Below are positions 52,799 to 60,355 of a stretch of DNA of 64,000 nucleotides, in pieces. The notes beneath the pieces are model-generated. The model worked only from the letters and a program-made list of their open reading frames with translations. It did no database searches and had not been told where the DNA came from. The number at the start of each line of letters is the position of its first letter. The first letter of the stretch is position 1. The position numbers were made by a program, and so were the translations under genes. Source of the stretch: NCEH01 sp043195195 (GTDB taxonomy: Bacteria > Pseudomonadota > Alphaproteobacteria > Rhizobiales > Xanthobacteraceae); the NCBI RefSeq assembly GCF_043195195.1, contig NZ_JBAFWT010000021.1, positions 1 to 64,000 on the forward strand, read 5' to 3'.

Positions 52799-53881
52799 CT
52801 ATTCGAACACGCGGCGGTCGGCATTCTCGCCCCCACCGCTCATCGACGGGCTTTTCGCATCCTTGCGAAAAGCCGCCGGGGTCACGCCAAACTTGGCCTT
52901 GAACGCGCGGCCGAAGTGCGAGCCGTCGGCAAAGCCCAATTCCGCCGCGATCTGGCCGGCGGAAAATGCCGTATTGGCCAGCATCCAGCGGCCGTGTTTC
53001 AGCCGCAGCGCCAGATAGCTCTCCTGCGGCGTCTCCCCCAGACGCTCGGCAAACAGCCGCTCCAATTGCCGCACGCTCACATGAAGGGTGCCGGCGAGCG
53101 CTGAAACCGGCAGCGGCTCGGCAATGTTCTGCTCCATCAGCAGCAGTGCCCGTGAGACCCGCGCGTCATCGCTGGTCCCTTCCGCGAGGCGCGGCGCCGG
53201 CTGGGCGCTTTCCGCCGTGCGGGGACGGTCAATCAGAAGAATGTTCAGCGCCTTCTGCGCCGTCGCCGGGCCGAGATGATCGGCCACCAGCCGCGCCGCA
53301 AGGTCCGCCACCCCGGCGCCGCCGGAGCAGGTGATGCGGTCACGGTCGATCACAAACAGGCGGTCCGCCACCGGCACCAGGGCTGGGAATTCCTCCAGGA
53401 AATCGCGGTAATGATACCAGCTCACACAGCATTTGCGCTGGGTCATCAGGCCGAGCCGGCATAGCACGAACGAGCCGGTGCACACGCCGATGAGCGTCAC
53501 GCCCGCCTGGGCCGCAGCCTCAAGATAGCGGGCGATGGGCGCCGGCAGCGGCGGCATGCCGTGCAGGAGGCCGCCGACCACCACGATATAGTCGAAACCC
53601 ACCGGGTCCAGCAGATCGGCCGTGGGCTGGATCTCGATGCCGCAGGATGAGCGCGCCGGCCGGCGATTGGGGCTCATCAATTGCCAGGAGCAGTCGATGG
53701 GGCGTGAGCGATCGCCCTTGTCGCCCGCGAGGCGCACCACATCCACGAAGCTGGAAAAGGCGGTGAGGGTGAAATTGTGCATCAGCACGAACCCCACCCG
53801 CAGCTTTGCCGCCGGCGCCGCGGGACGGCGGGCGGCGGCGGAAGCGTCCGGCCGCGTGCGAGGCGCTGTCGCCATGGACAT
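52799..53881 (-). CDS. GlxA-type AraC regulator, GbdR-like (glycine betaine/dimethylglycine)
   Basis: A 360-aa regulator with an N-terminal DJ-1/PfpI-like amidotransferase-fold sensor (RVGFVLMHNFTLTAFSSFVD; VGGLLHGMPPLP; GVCTGSFVL) and a C-terminal AraC double HTH (VSALAGTLHVSVRQLERLFAERLGETP and IAAELGFADGSHFGRAFKAKFG). Length and context (sdaA, glyA, cho/bet genes) match GbdR, the activator of betaine, dimethylglycine and sarcosine catabolism. ATG at 53881 or 53875; both lack a strong ribosome site. Confidence 0.82.
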   Translation of the reverse strand: MSMATAPRTRPDASAAARRPAAPAAKLRVGFVLMHNFTLTAFSSFVDVVRLAGDKGDRSRPIDCSWQLMSPNRRPARSSCGIEIQPTADLLDPVGFDYIVVVGGLLHGMPPLPAPIARYLEAAAQAGVTLIGVCTGSFVLCRLGLMTQRKCCVSWYHYRDFLEEFPALVPVADRLFVIDRDRITCSGGAGVADLAARLVADHLGPATAQKALNILLIDRPRTAESAQPAPRLAEGTSDDARVSRALLLMEQNIAEPLPVSALAGTLHVSVRQLERLFAERLGETPQESYLALRLKHGRWMLANTAFSAGQIAAELGFADGSHFGRAFKAKFGVTPAAFRKDAKSPSMSGGGENADRRVFE

Positions 53882-54081
53882 CACCGGGCCCGCGCAGTTT
53901 CGGCGCGCGCACAGGCCCCGCAGGTGGCACGGCCAAGGGGATGCGCGGGTTGGTCGCTTACATGTCGCATTTGTTCCAGATGCTAGTCGTACCGGGCCGA
54001 GATGCAAGACGCGCGTTCGGGCAAGGTCGAACCTGCCGGCGAGAGACCGGCCGAAACGCCACCGGGGAGGGCGGACAAGCA

Positions 54082-55431
54082 ATGATCAGCGTATTCGACC
54101 TCTTCAAGATCGGCATCGGCCCGTCCTCGTCCCATACGGTCGGGCCCATGGTCGCGGCCCGGCGGTTTCGCGACGCGCTGCCGGCGAATGCACGCCGCGT
54201 GAGCACGGAAGTGTTCGGCTCGCTCGCCTGGACCGGCAAGGGCCATGCCTCCGACCGCGCGATCTGCCTCGGCCTCATGGGCGCGGTGCCCGCCACGCTC
54301 GACCCGGACGATGTTCCCGCCCTGATCGCCCGCCTCGCCATCGAGAAGGCCGTCGAAACCGCGGATGGCCAGCGCGTCGCGTTTGATCCCGACGCCGATC
54401 TGATCTTCGATTTCGAGACGCTCCTGCCGCTGCATTCCAACGCCATGCGCTTCCGCGCGTTCGACACCGACGGCGCGCTTCTGAACGAAAGCGTGTTCTA
54501 TTCCATCGGCGGCGGCTTCGTGGTGGAGGACGGGGAGACGCTGGCAGCCGACATGCATCCCGTCCCCTACCCGTTCGACAGCGCAGTGGACCTGCTGACC
54601 GCCTGCGCCCGCAGCGGCCTTGCCATGGCCGAGGTGCAGATGGCCAACGAGTGCGCGTCCCGCTCCCGCGCCGAGGTGGAAGCGGGGCTCGATGCCATCG
54701 CCGAGGCGATGTTCGCCTGCATCGACCGGGGCCTGAGCGTCTCCGGCAGCCTGCCCGGTCGCCTGCGCGTGAAGCGCCGGGCGAAAGCGATCCGCGAGAG
54801 CCTGGAGGGCGACCATTTGCGCAACCAGCGGCCTCCGCACGAAATCATGGACTGGGTCTCGGTGTTCGCCATCGCGGTGAACGAGGAGAATGCCGCCGGC
54901 GGCCGCGTGGTGACGGCGCCAACCAATGGCGCGGCCGGCATCGTGCCGGCGGTGCTGCGCTATGCCCGCGATTTCTGCCCCGGCGTGACGCAGGAGCACC
55001 TGCGCGCCTTCCTGCTGACGGCGGCGGCGGTGGGCGCGCTCATCAAGCGCAACGCCTCCATCTCCGGGGCAGAAGTGGGCTGCCAGGGCGAGGTGGGCTC
55101 CGCCGCCTCCATGGCCGCCGCCGGGCTCGCGGCGGTGTTGGGCGCGAGCCCGGAGCAGATCGAGAATGCCGCCGAGATCGCCATGGAGCACCATCTCGGC
55201 ATGACCTGCGATCCCATCGGCGGGCTGGTGCAGATCCCCTGCATCGAGCGCAACGCCTTCGGCGCCAACAAGGCCATCGCCGCCGCCTCGCTGGCGCTGC
55301 GGGGCGACGGCATCCACCACGTCTCGCTCGACCAGGTGATCGAAACCATGCGCCAGACCGGCGCCGACATGCAGTCCAAATACAAGGAGACCTCCCAGGG
55401 AGGCCTCGCGGTGAACGTACCCGAATGCTGA
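54082..55431 (+). CDS. sdaA: L-serine ammonia-lyase (iron-sulfur)
   Basis: A 449-aa single-chain serine dehydratase converting L-serine to pyruvate and ammonia. It begins SVFDLFKIGIGPSSSHTVGPM, and the 4Fe-4S cysteines lie in the C-terminal catalytic domain (GAEVGCQGEVGSAASMAAAG; GMTCDPIGGLVQIPCIERN). Divergent from the GbdR-like gene and followed by glyA, so it completes glycine to serine to pyruvate. ATG follows GGGGAGGGCGG. Confidence 0.93.
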   Translation: MISVFDLFKIGIGPSSSHTVGPMVAARRFRDALPANARRVSTEVFGSLAWTGKGHASDRAICLGLMGAVPATLDPDDVPALIARLAIEKAVETADGQRVAFDPDADLIFDFETLLPLHSNAMRFRAFDTDGALLNESVFYSIGGGFVVEDGETLAADMHPVPYPFDSAVDLLTACARSGLAMAEVQMANECASRSRAEVEAGLDAIAEAMFACIDRGLSVSGSLPGRLRVKRRAKAIRESLEGDHLRNQRPPHEIMDWVSVFAIAVNEENAAGGRVVTAPTNGAAGIVPAVLRYARDFCPGVTQEHLRAFLLTAAAVGALIKRNASISGAEVGCQGEVGSAASMAAAGLAAVLGASPEQIENAAEIAMEHHLGMTCDPIGGLVQIPCIERNAFGANKAIAAASLALRGDGIHHVSLDQVIETMRQTGADMQSKYKETSQGGLAVNVPEC

Positions 55432-55532
55432 GGCGCCGCCCCGCCTGAGGGGCGCCCGCCCGCACTGAAGAACGGCCCGGCTCAGCCGCTGGCCGAACGG
55501 TTTTCCATTGCCCAAATCCAGAGGAAAAACCC

Positions 55533-56813
55533 ATGAACATACAGGTGAAAGCAAGTGCCGCCCCGTTCGCCGACACGGCCGTATTCGCCGCCATCGGCGC
55601 CGAACTCGCCCGCCAGCAGGATCAGATTGAGCTGATCGCATCGGAGAACATCGTCTCGCAGGCGGTGCTCGCCGCCCAGGGCTCGGTGCTGACCAACAAA
55701 TATGCCGAAGGCCTGCCCGGCAAGCGCTATTACGGCGGCTGCGAGCATGTGGATGTGGTGGAGGAAATCGCCATCGACCGCGCCAAGGCGCTGTTCGGCT
55801 GCGGGTTCGCGAACGTGCAGCCGCATTCGGGCGCGCAGGCCAACGGGGCGGTGATGATGGCCCTGCTCCAGCCCGGCGACACCATCCTCGGCATGTCGCT
55901 GGCCGCCGGCGGCCATCTCACCCATGGCGCCCCGCCCACGCTCTCCGGCAAATGGTTCAAGGCCATCGGCTATGGCGTGAAGCCGGACACGGCGCTGATC
56001 GATTATGACGAGGTCGAGCGCCTCGCCCTGGAGCATCGCCCCAAGCTGATCATCGCCGGCGGCTCCTCCTATCCCCGCATCATCGATTTCGCCCGCTTCC
56101 GCGCCATAGCGGACATGGTGGGGGCCCATCTGCTGGTGGATGCCGCCCATTATGCCGGGCTGATCGTGACGGGGGCCTATCCCTCCCCCTTCCCGCACGC
56201 CCATATCGTCACCACCACCACCCACAAGACCCTGCGTGGCCCGCGCGGCGGCATGATCCTGACCAATGACGAGGCGCTGGCGAAGAAGCTGAATTCGGCG
56301 GTCTTCCCCGGCCTCCAGGGCGGCCCGCTGATGCATGTGATCGCCGCGAAGGCGGTGGCGTTCGGCGAGGCGCTGGAAGAGGATTTCCGCACCTACGCGC
56401 TCCAGGTGGTCTCCAATGCAAGAGCACTCGCGGCGCGGCTCAGCGAACGCGGCGCGGCCATCGTTTCCGGCGGCACCGACAGCCATATGGTGCTGGTGGA
56501 CCTGCGACCCTTCAACGTTACCGGCAAGGCGGCAGAAGCGGCGCTGGAGCGGGCCGGCCTGACCTGCAACAAGAACGGCATTCCGTTCGATCCGCAGAAG
56601 CCCGCTGTCACCTCCGGCATCCGCCTCGGCACCCCGGCAGGCACTACGCGCGGCTTCGGCATCGCGGAGTTCGAGCAGGTGGGCGATATGATCGCCGATG
56701 TCCTCCAGGGGCTCGCGCAGAGCGGCGACGAGGGCGACAGCCTCACCGAAAGCCGCGTGCGGGGCCAAGTCGCCGCCCTGTGCGCGCGCTTCCCGATCTA
56801 TCCGGGGCTGTGA
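55533..56813 (+). CDS. glyA: Serine hydroxymethyltransferase (second-type GlyA)
   Basis: A 426-aa PLP enzyme. The lysine that binds PLP is in TTTTHKTLRGPRGG; IELIASENIVSQAVL, NKYAEGLPGKRYYGG and HSGAQAN are standard. LLVDAAHYAGLIVTGAYPSP differs from the housekeeping form (DMAHVAGL), suggesting a dedicated catabolic paralogue. It makes serine from glycine and methylene-THF released by N-demethylation. It follows sdaA by 101 bases. Confidence 0.93.
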   Translation: MNIQVKASAAPFADTAVFAAIGAELARQQDQIELIASENIVSQAVLAAQGSVLTNKYAEGLPGKRYYGGCEHVDVVEEIAIDRAKALFGCGFANVQPHSGAQANGAVMMALLQPGDTILGMSLAAGGHLTHGAPPTLSGKWFKAIGYGVKPDTALIDYDEVERLALEHRPKLIIAGGSSYPRIIDFARFRAIADMVGAHLLVDAAHYAGLIVTGAYPSPFPHAHIVTTTTHKTLRGPRGGMILTNDEALAKKLNSAVFPGLQGGPLMHVIAAKAVAFGEALEEDFRTYALQVVSNARALAARLSERGAAIVSGGTDSHMVLVDLRPFNVTGKAAEAALERAGLTCNKNGIPFDPQKPAVTSGIRLGTPAGTTRGFGIAEFEQVGDMIADVLQGLAQSGDEGDSLTESRVRGQVAALCARFPIYPGL

Positions 56814-56818
56814 AAAGA

Positions 56819-56850
56819 AAAGGGCGCCTAGAGCTATCCCGGCGCCCTTT
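56819..56850. terminator. Bidirectional intrinsic terminator between glyA and choV
   Basis: AAAGGGCGCC (56819-56828) and GGCGCCCTTT (56841-56850) form a perfect 10-bp stem with a 12-base loop, with A residues before and T residues after, so it can act on both strands between the convergent genes. Confidence 0.85.
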
Positions 56851-56871
56851 ACCTGTCATCATCCTGGAGCG

Positions 56872-58104
56872 TCAGTTCCCCCGCCGCAACAGGCCGCGAT
56901 AGATCTCGTCGTCGTCGCACAGGCCGGCGAGACGGCCGAGTTGGTCCACCAGCAGGATCGGATGGTCGGTCTGGCATTTGAGCGCGATGGCCGCCTTCAG
57001 CTTCAGGTCCACCGGCGCGACGATCACATCGGCGTAAGGCGCCACCGCCCCGCTTTCCGGATCCGCCGCAACAAGCCGGCCCTCGCGTCCATTCATGGTG
57101 ACGGAGACCGGCCGGCCCTCCCCATCCATCATCACGCGCACCTGCCCTTCCTTGCCAAGCAGGATCGCCCCCGCATCGCGCTTGAGCGCGCTCGCCGGCG
57201 TCATCACCGCATTGCCGCGCAGCACGTTGAGCGGGTTCATGTGCTTGACGAATTCGGCGACATAATCATTGGCGGGGCGCAGCAGAATGTCTTCGGCGGT
57301 GCCCGCCTGGACGATGCGCCCGCCTTCCATGATGGCGATGGTGTTGCCGATCTTCAGCGCTTCGTCGAGATCGTGGCTGACGAAGACGATGGTCTTTTGA
57401 ATACGCTTTTGCAGATCCAGCAATTCGTCCTGCAATTTGTCGCGGATCAGCGGATCGAGCGCGGAGAACGGCTCGTCCATGAGCAGAATATCGGCGTCGG
57501 TGGCGAAGGCACGGGCGAGACCCACGCGCTGCTGCATGCCGCCGGACAATTCATTGGCATATTTGTCCGCCCACATGGAGAGCCCCACCATGGCGAGCTT
57601 CTCGTCCACGAGGCGATTGCGCTCGGCGAGCGGCGTGCCGCGTAGTTCCAGGCCGAAGCCCACATTCTCGCGCACCGTGCGCCAGGGCAGAAGGCCGAAC
57701 TGCTGGAACACCATGGATACGGTGTGCATGCGGATTTCCCGCAGCATGCGGTCGTCGCAGCGGGCGACATCCACGAGCGTACCGTCATGGCGCACGAACA
57801 CTTCGCCCCGCGCCACCTTGTTGAGGCGGTTGACGGCGCGCAGGATGGTGCTCTTGCCCGAGCCCGACAGCCCCATCAGCACGCAGATTTCCCCGCGGCC
57901 GATCTTGAGATTGACGCCGGCCGCGCCAAGCACGCAGCCGGTCGCCTCCAGAATGGTGTCGCGGGTGGCGCCGGCGTCGATCATCTCAAGGGCGCGCTGG
58001 CGCTGGCGGCCGAACACGATGTCCACATTGCGGAACTCCACCGAGGTGGAGGCGGGCGCCGGGTCGAGTTCCGGCGCCGAAAGGCTGACGGGATGCGCGG
58101 TCAT
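56872..58104 (-). CDS. choV: Choline/betaine ABC transporter ATPase
   Basis: A 410-aa OpuAA/ProV-type ATPase: Walker A GLSGSGKST, Q-loop VFQQFGLLPWRTV, signature ELSGGMQQRVGLARA, Walker B ILLMDEPFSALDP, switch VSHDLDEAL. After about residue 300 there is a divergent CBS-like regulatory region. Third gene of choXWV; it ends at the shared terminator with glyA. Choline rather than betaine is suggested by the divergent bet genes. Confidence 0.9.
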   Translation of the reverse strand: MTAHPVSLSAPELDPAPASTSVEFRNVDIVFGRQRQRALEMIDAGATRDTILEATGCVLGAAGVNLKIGRGEICVLMGLSGSGKSTILRAVNRLNKVARGEVFVRHDGTLVDVARCDDRMLREIRMHTVSMVFQQFGLLPWRTVRENVGFGLELRGTPLAERNRLVDEKLAMVGLSMWADKYANELSGGMQQRVGLARAFATDADILLMDEPFSALDPLIRDKLQDELLDLQKRIQKTIVFVSHDLDEALKIGNTIAIMEGGRIVQAGTAEDILLRPANDYVAEFVKHMNPLNVLRGNAVMTPASALKRDAGAILLGKEGQVRVMMDGEGRPVSVTMNGREGRLVAADPESGAVAPYADVIVAPVDLKLKAAIALKCQTDHPILLVDQLGRLAGLCDDDEIYRGLLRRGN

Positions 58105-58107
58105 GGC

Positions 58108-58968
58108 TCAAGCCTTCCTGGAACGGCGCGCCCGGTGCTCGGGACGCTTGCACACCCGGTCGAGCACGATGGCGAGGATGACGATCGCAATGCCGGATTC
58201 AAACCCCATGGCGACGTTCACCGTATTGAGCGCCCGCACCACCGGCTTGCCGAGCCCGTCGGACCCCACCAAGGCGGCGATCACCACCATGGAGAGGCTG
58301 AGCATGATGCATTGGGTAATGCCGGCCATGATGGTGGGCAGCGCATACGGCAATTCCACCTTGAACAGCAATTGACGCTTGGTGGCGCCGAAGGCTTCCC
58401 CCGCCTCCACCAGGGCCGGCGGCACGGAGGAGATGCCGAGATGGGTCAGGCGGATCGGCGCGGGGAGCGCGAAAATCACGGTGGAGATGAGGCCCGGCAC
58501 CACGCCGAGGCCGAACAGAACCAGGGTCGGGATGAGATAGACGAAAGTGGGGATCGTCTGCATCAGATCGAGGATCGGCCGAATGGCGGTGTAGAGCCAC
58601 GGGCGATGCGCCGCCGCAATCCCCACCGGCACGCCGATGATGACGCACACCAAGGTCGCGCAGAGCACCAGCGAAAGCGTCTCCACCGTGGCGTCCCAAT
58701 AGCCGAGATTGGCCACCAGCAGCAGCGCCGCCAGGATGAACACCGAAAGCCCGATGGAGCGGTGCACGAGATAGGCGCCGAGGGCGCAGAGCGCGATCAG
58801 CACCAAAGGGGGCACGAACAGGAGAATGTCCGTGAGCCCGCCGATCATCGCGCCGAGCACCAGCGAGATCAGGTCGAACACCGCCTGCGCATGGGTGCTG
58901 AGGAAATCGACCACCGCCTTGAGCCATTGGCCAAGCGGAATTTTATGTTCGGTAAGCCAGTCGTACAT
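58108..58968 (-). CDS. choW: Choline/betaine ABC transporter permease
   Basis: A 286-aa ProW-like permease beginning MYDWLTEHKIPLGQWLKAVVDF. Motifs LDLMQTIPTFVYLIPTLVLFG and EAGEAFGATKRQLLFKVELPYALPTI are diagnostic of the family. ATG at 58968 has GAGGGCGGGG upstream; an ATG at 58995 would add nine residues. It lies three bases before choV. Confidence 0.9.
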   Translation of the reverse strand: MYDWLTEHKIPLGQWLKAVVDFLSTHAQAVFDLISLVLGAMIGGLTDILLFVPPLVLIALCALGAYLVHRSIGLSVFILAALLLVANLGYWDATVETLSLVLCATLVCVIIGVPVGIAAAHRPWLYTAIRPILDLMQTIPTFVYLIPTLVLFGLGVVPGLISTVIFALPAPIRLTHLGISSVPPALVEAGEAFGATKRQLLFKVELPYALPTIMAGITQCIMLSLSMVVIAALVGSDGLGKPVVRALNTVNVAMGFESGIAIVILAIVLDRVCKRPEHRARRSRKA

Positions 58969-59071
58969 GGGCCAATCCCCGCCCTCGTGTGCCATGATGA
59001 CGACGATCGCTGCATGCGGACAACAGGCGCACCGCGAACGAAAGCCGCGGCACGCATGCCACGGCTCGTGC

Positions 59072-60037
59072 TCAGATCTTCAGCGATGCCTTGACGGCTT
59101 CCAGGCCCGGCTTGCCATCGATGGTGGTGACGCCCTTCAGCCACGGCTCCCACACCTTCGGATTGGCCTTCAGCCACTTCGCGGCGGCCTTGTCGGCCTC
59201 CATCCCGTCAAACAGAATGTAGCCCATCACCACGTTCTCCAGCGGCAGGGAGAAGGTGAGGTTCTTGATGAGCGTGCCGGCATTTGGGCATTCGCCGGTC
59301 CAACCGGCCCGCACATTGGTGTAGATGGTGGCACCGCCCAGATCCGGGCCGAACACATCGTCGCCGCCGGCCAGATATTTGATGGAGAATTTGGTGTTCA
59401 TCGGATGGGGCTCCCAGCCGAGGAAGACGATGGGCTCCTTGCGCTTGGTGGCGCGCTCCACTTGCGAAAGCATACCCTGCTCGCTGGATTCGACGATCTC
59501 GAACTTGCCGAGGCCGAATTTGTCGTCCTTGATCATGCCGATAATCAGGCGGTTGCCGTCGTTGCCCGGCTCGATGCCGTAGATCTTGCCCTTCAGCTTG
59601 TCCTTGAACTTCGGGATATCGGCGAAGGTCTTCAGGCCGGCGTCATAGAGATAGGTCGGCACGGCGAGGGTGTATTTGGCGCCTTCCAGATTGGCGTTCA
59701 GCACCTCGACCGATTTGTCGTCCACATAGGGCTTGCGGTCCGCTTCCATGGTCGGCATCCAATTGCCGAGGAAGACATCGATGTCCTTGTTCTTCATCGA
59801 CGTATAGGTCACCGGCACCGCGAGCACCTGCACCTTCGGGGTGTAGCCGAGACCCTTCAGGATGGTGGAGGTGATGGCGGTGGTGGCGGCGATGTCGGTC
59901 CAGCCCACATCGGCGAAGCGCACCGTCTTGCAAGAGGGTGCATCGGCTGCCTGCGCAGGCGCACCGCCGAAGGCGAACAGCGCCACGCCCAAGGCGAGCG
60001 CTGCGGTCAATGTCTTGAACACGCGAAAGCCAGTCAT
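59072..60037 (-). CDS. choX: Choline-binding periplasmic protein
   Basis: A 321-aa OpuAC/ProX-family protein with a Sec signal (MTGFRVFKTLTAALALGVALFAFGGAPAQAA). The mature region KTVRFADVGWTDIAATTAITSTIL, with VFLGNWMPTMEAD and IVFLGWEPHPMN, supplies aromatic residues that cage a quaternary amine, as in ChoX. ATG at 60037 follows GGGGAAAAGAC. Divergent from betI/betB. Confidence 0.92.
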   Translation of the reverse strand: MTGFRVFKTLTAALALGVALFAFGGAPAQAADAPSCKTVRFADVGWTDIAATTAITSTILKGLGYTPKVQVLAVPVTYTSMKNKDIDVFLGNWMPTMEADRKPYVDDKSVEVLNANLEGAKYTLAVPTYLYDAGLKTFADIPKFKDKLKGKIYGIEPGNDGNRLIIGMIKDDKFGLGKFEIVESSEQGMLSQVERATKRKEPIVFLGWEPHPMNTKFSIKYLAGGDDVFGPDLGGATIYTNVRAGWTGECPNAGTLIKNLTFSLPLENVVMGYILFDGMEADKAAAKWLKANPKVWEPWLKGVTTIDGKPGLEAVKASLKI

Positions 60038-60355
60038 GTCTTTTCCCCTGCGAAAAGGCCCAGGGCCGGCCATGCGCGCGGCCCCTCACTCCGAAAGAAG
60101 GTGGCGGCCGCTTTGCCGGGCCGTCTTGTTTCAAGGGCCCCTTTGGAAGGGCTCCATTGAATGACCATTCAACACATGAAGCCGCGATTTGTCACGCCCA
60201 TTATTTGCGCGTTCAACGCACCAAAGATAGGCAATACATGGTGCAGTGCACGATGACTGATGAAGCCGCGGAATGACGCCCATGCCTCACATTTGCGCTG
60301 GGCATATGATTGATTGAACGTATAATCAGGCAACAAGTCACAGGTGGAGGCCAGC
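60038..60355. promoter_or_regulatory. Divergent cho/bet control region with two BetI-like operators
   Basis: Two dyads are visible. One, TTGAAT/ATTCAA around GACC (60157-60172), is closer to choX. The other, TGATT/AATCA around GAACGTAT (60311-60328), is 28 bases before the betI ATG and resembles known BetI boxes (ATTGA...TCAAT type). A direct repeat ATGAAGCCGCG occurs at 60176 and 60260. No gene fits in these 318 bases. Confidence 0.65.
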
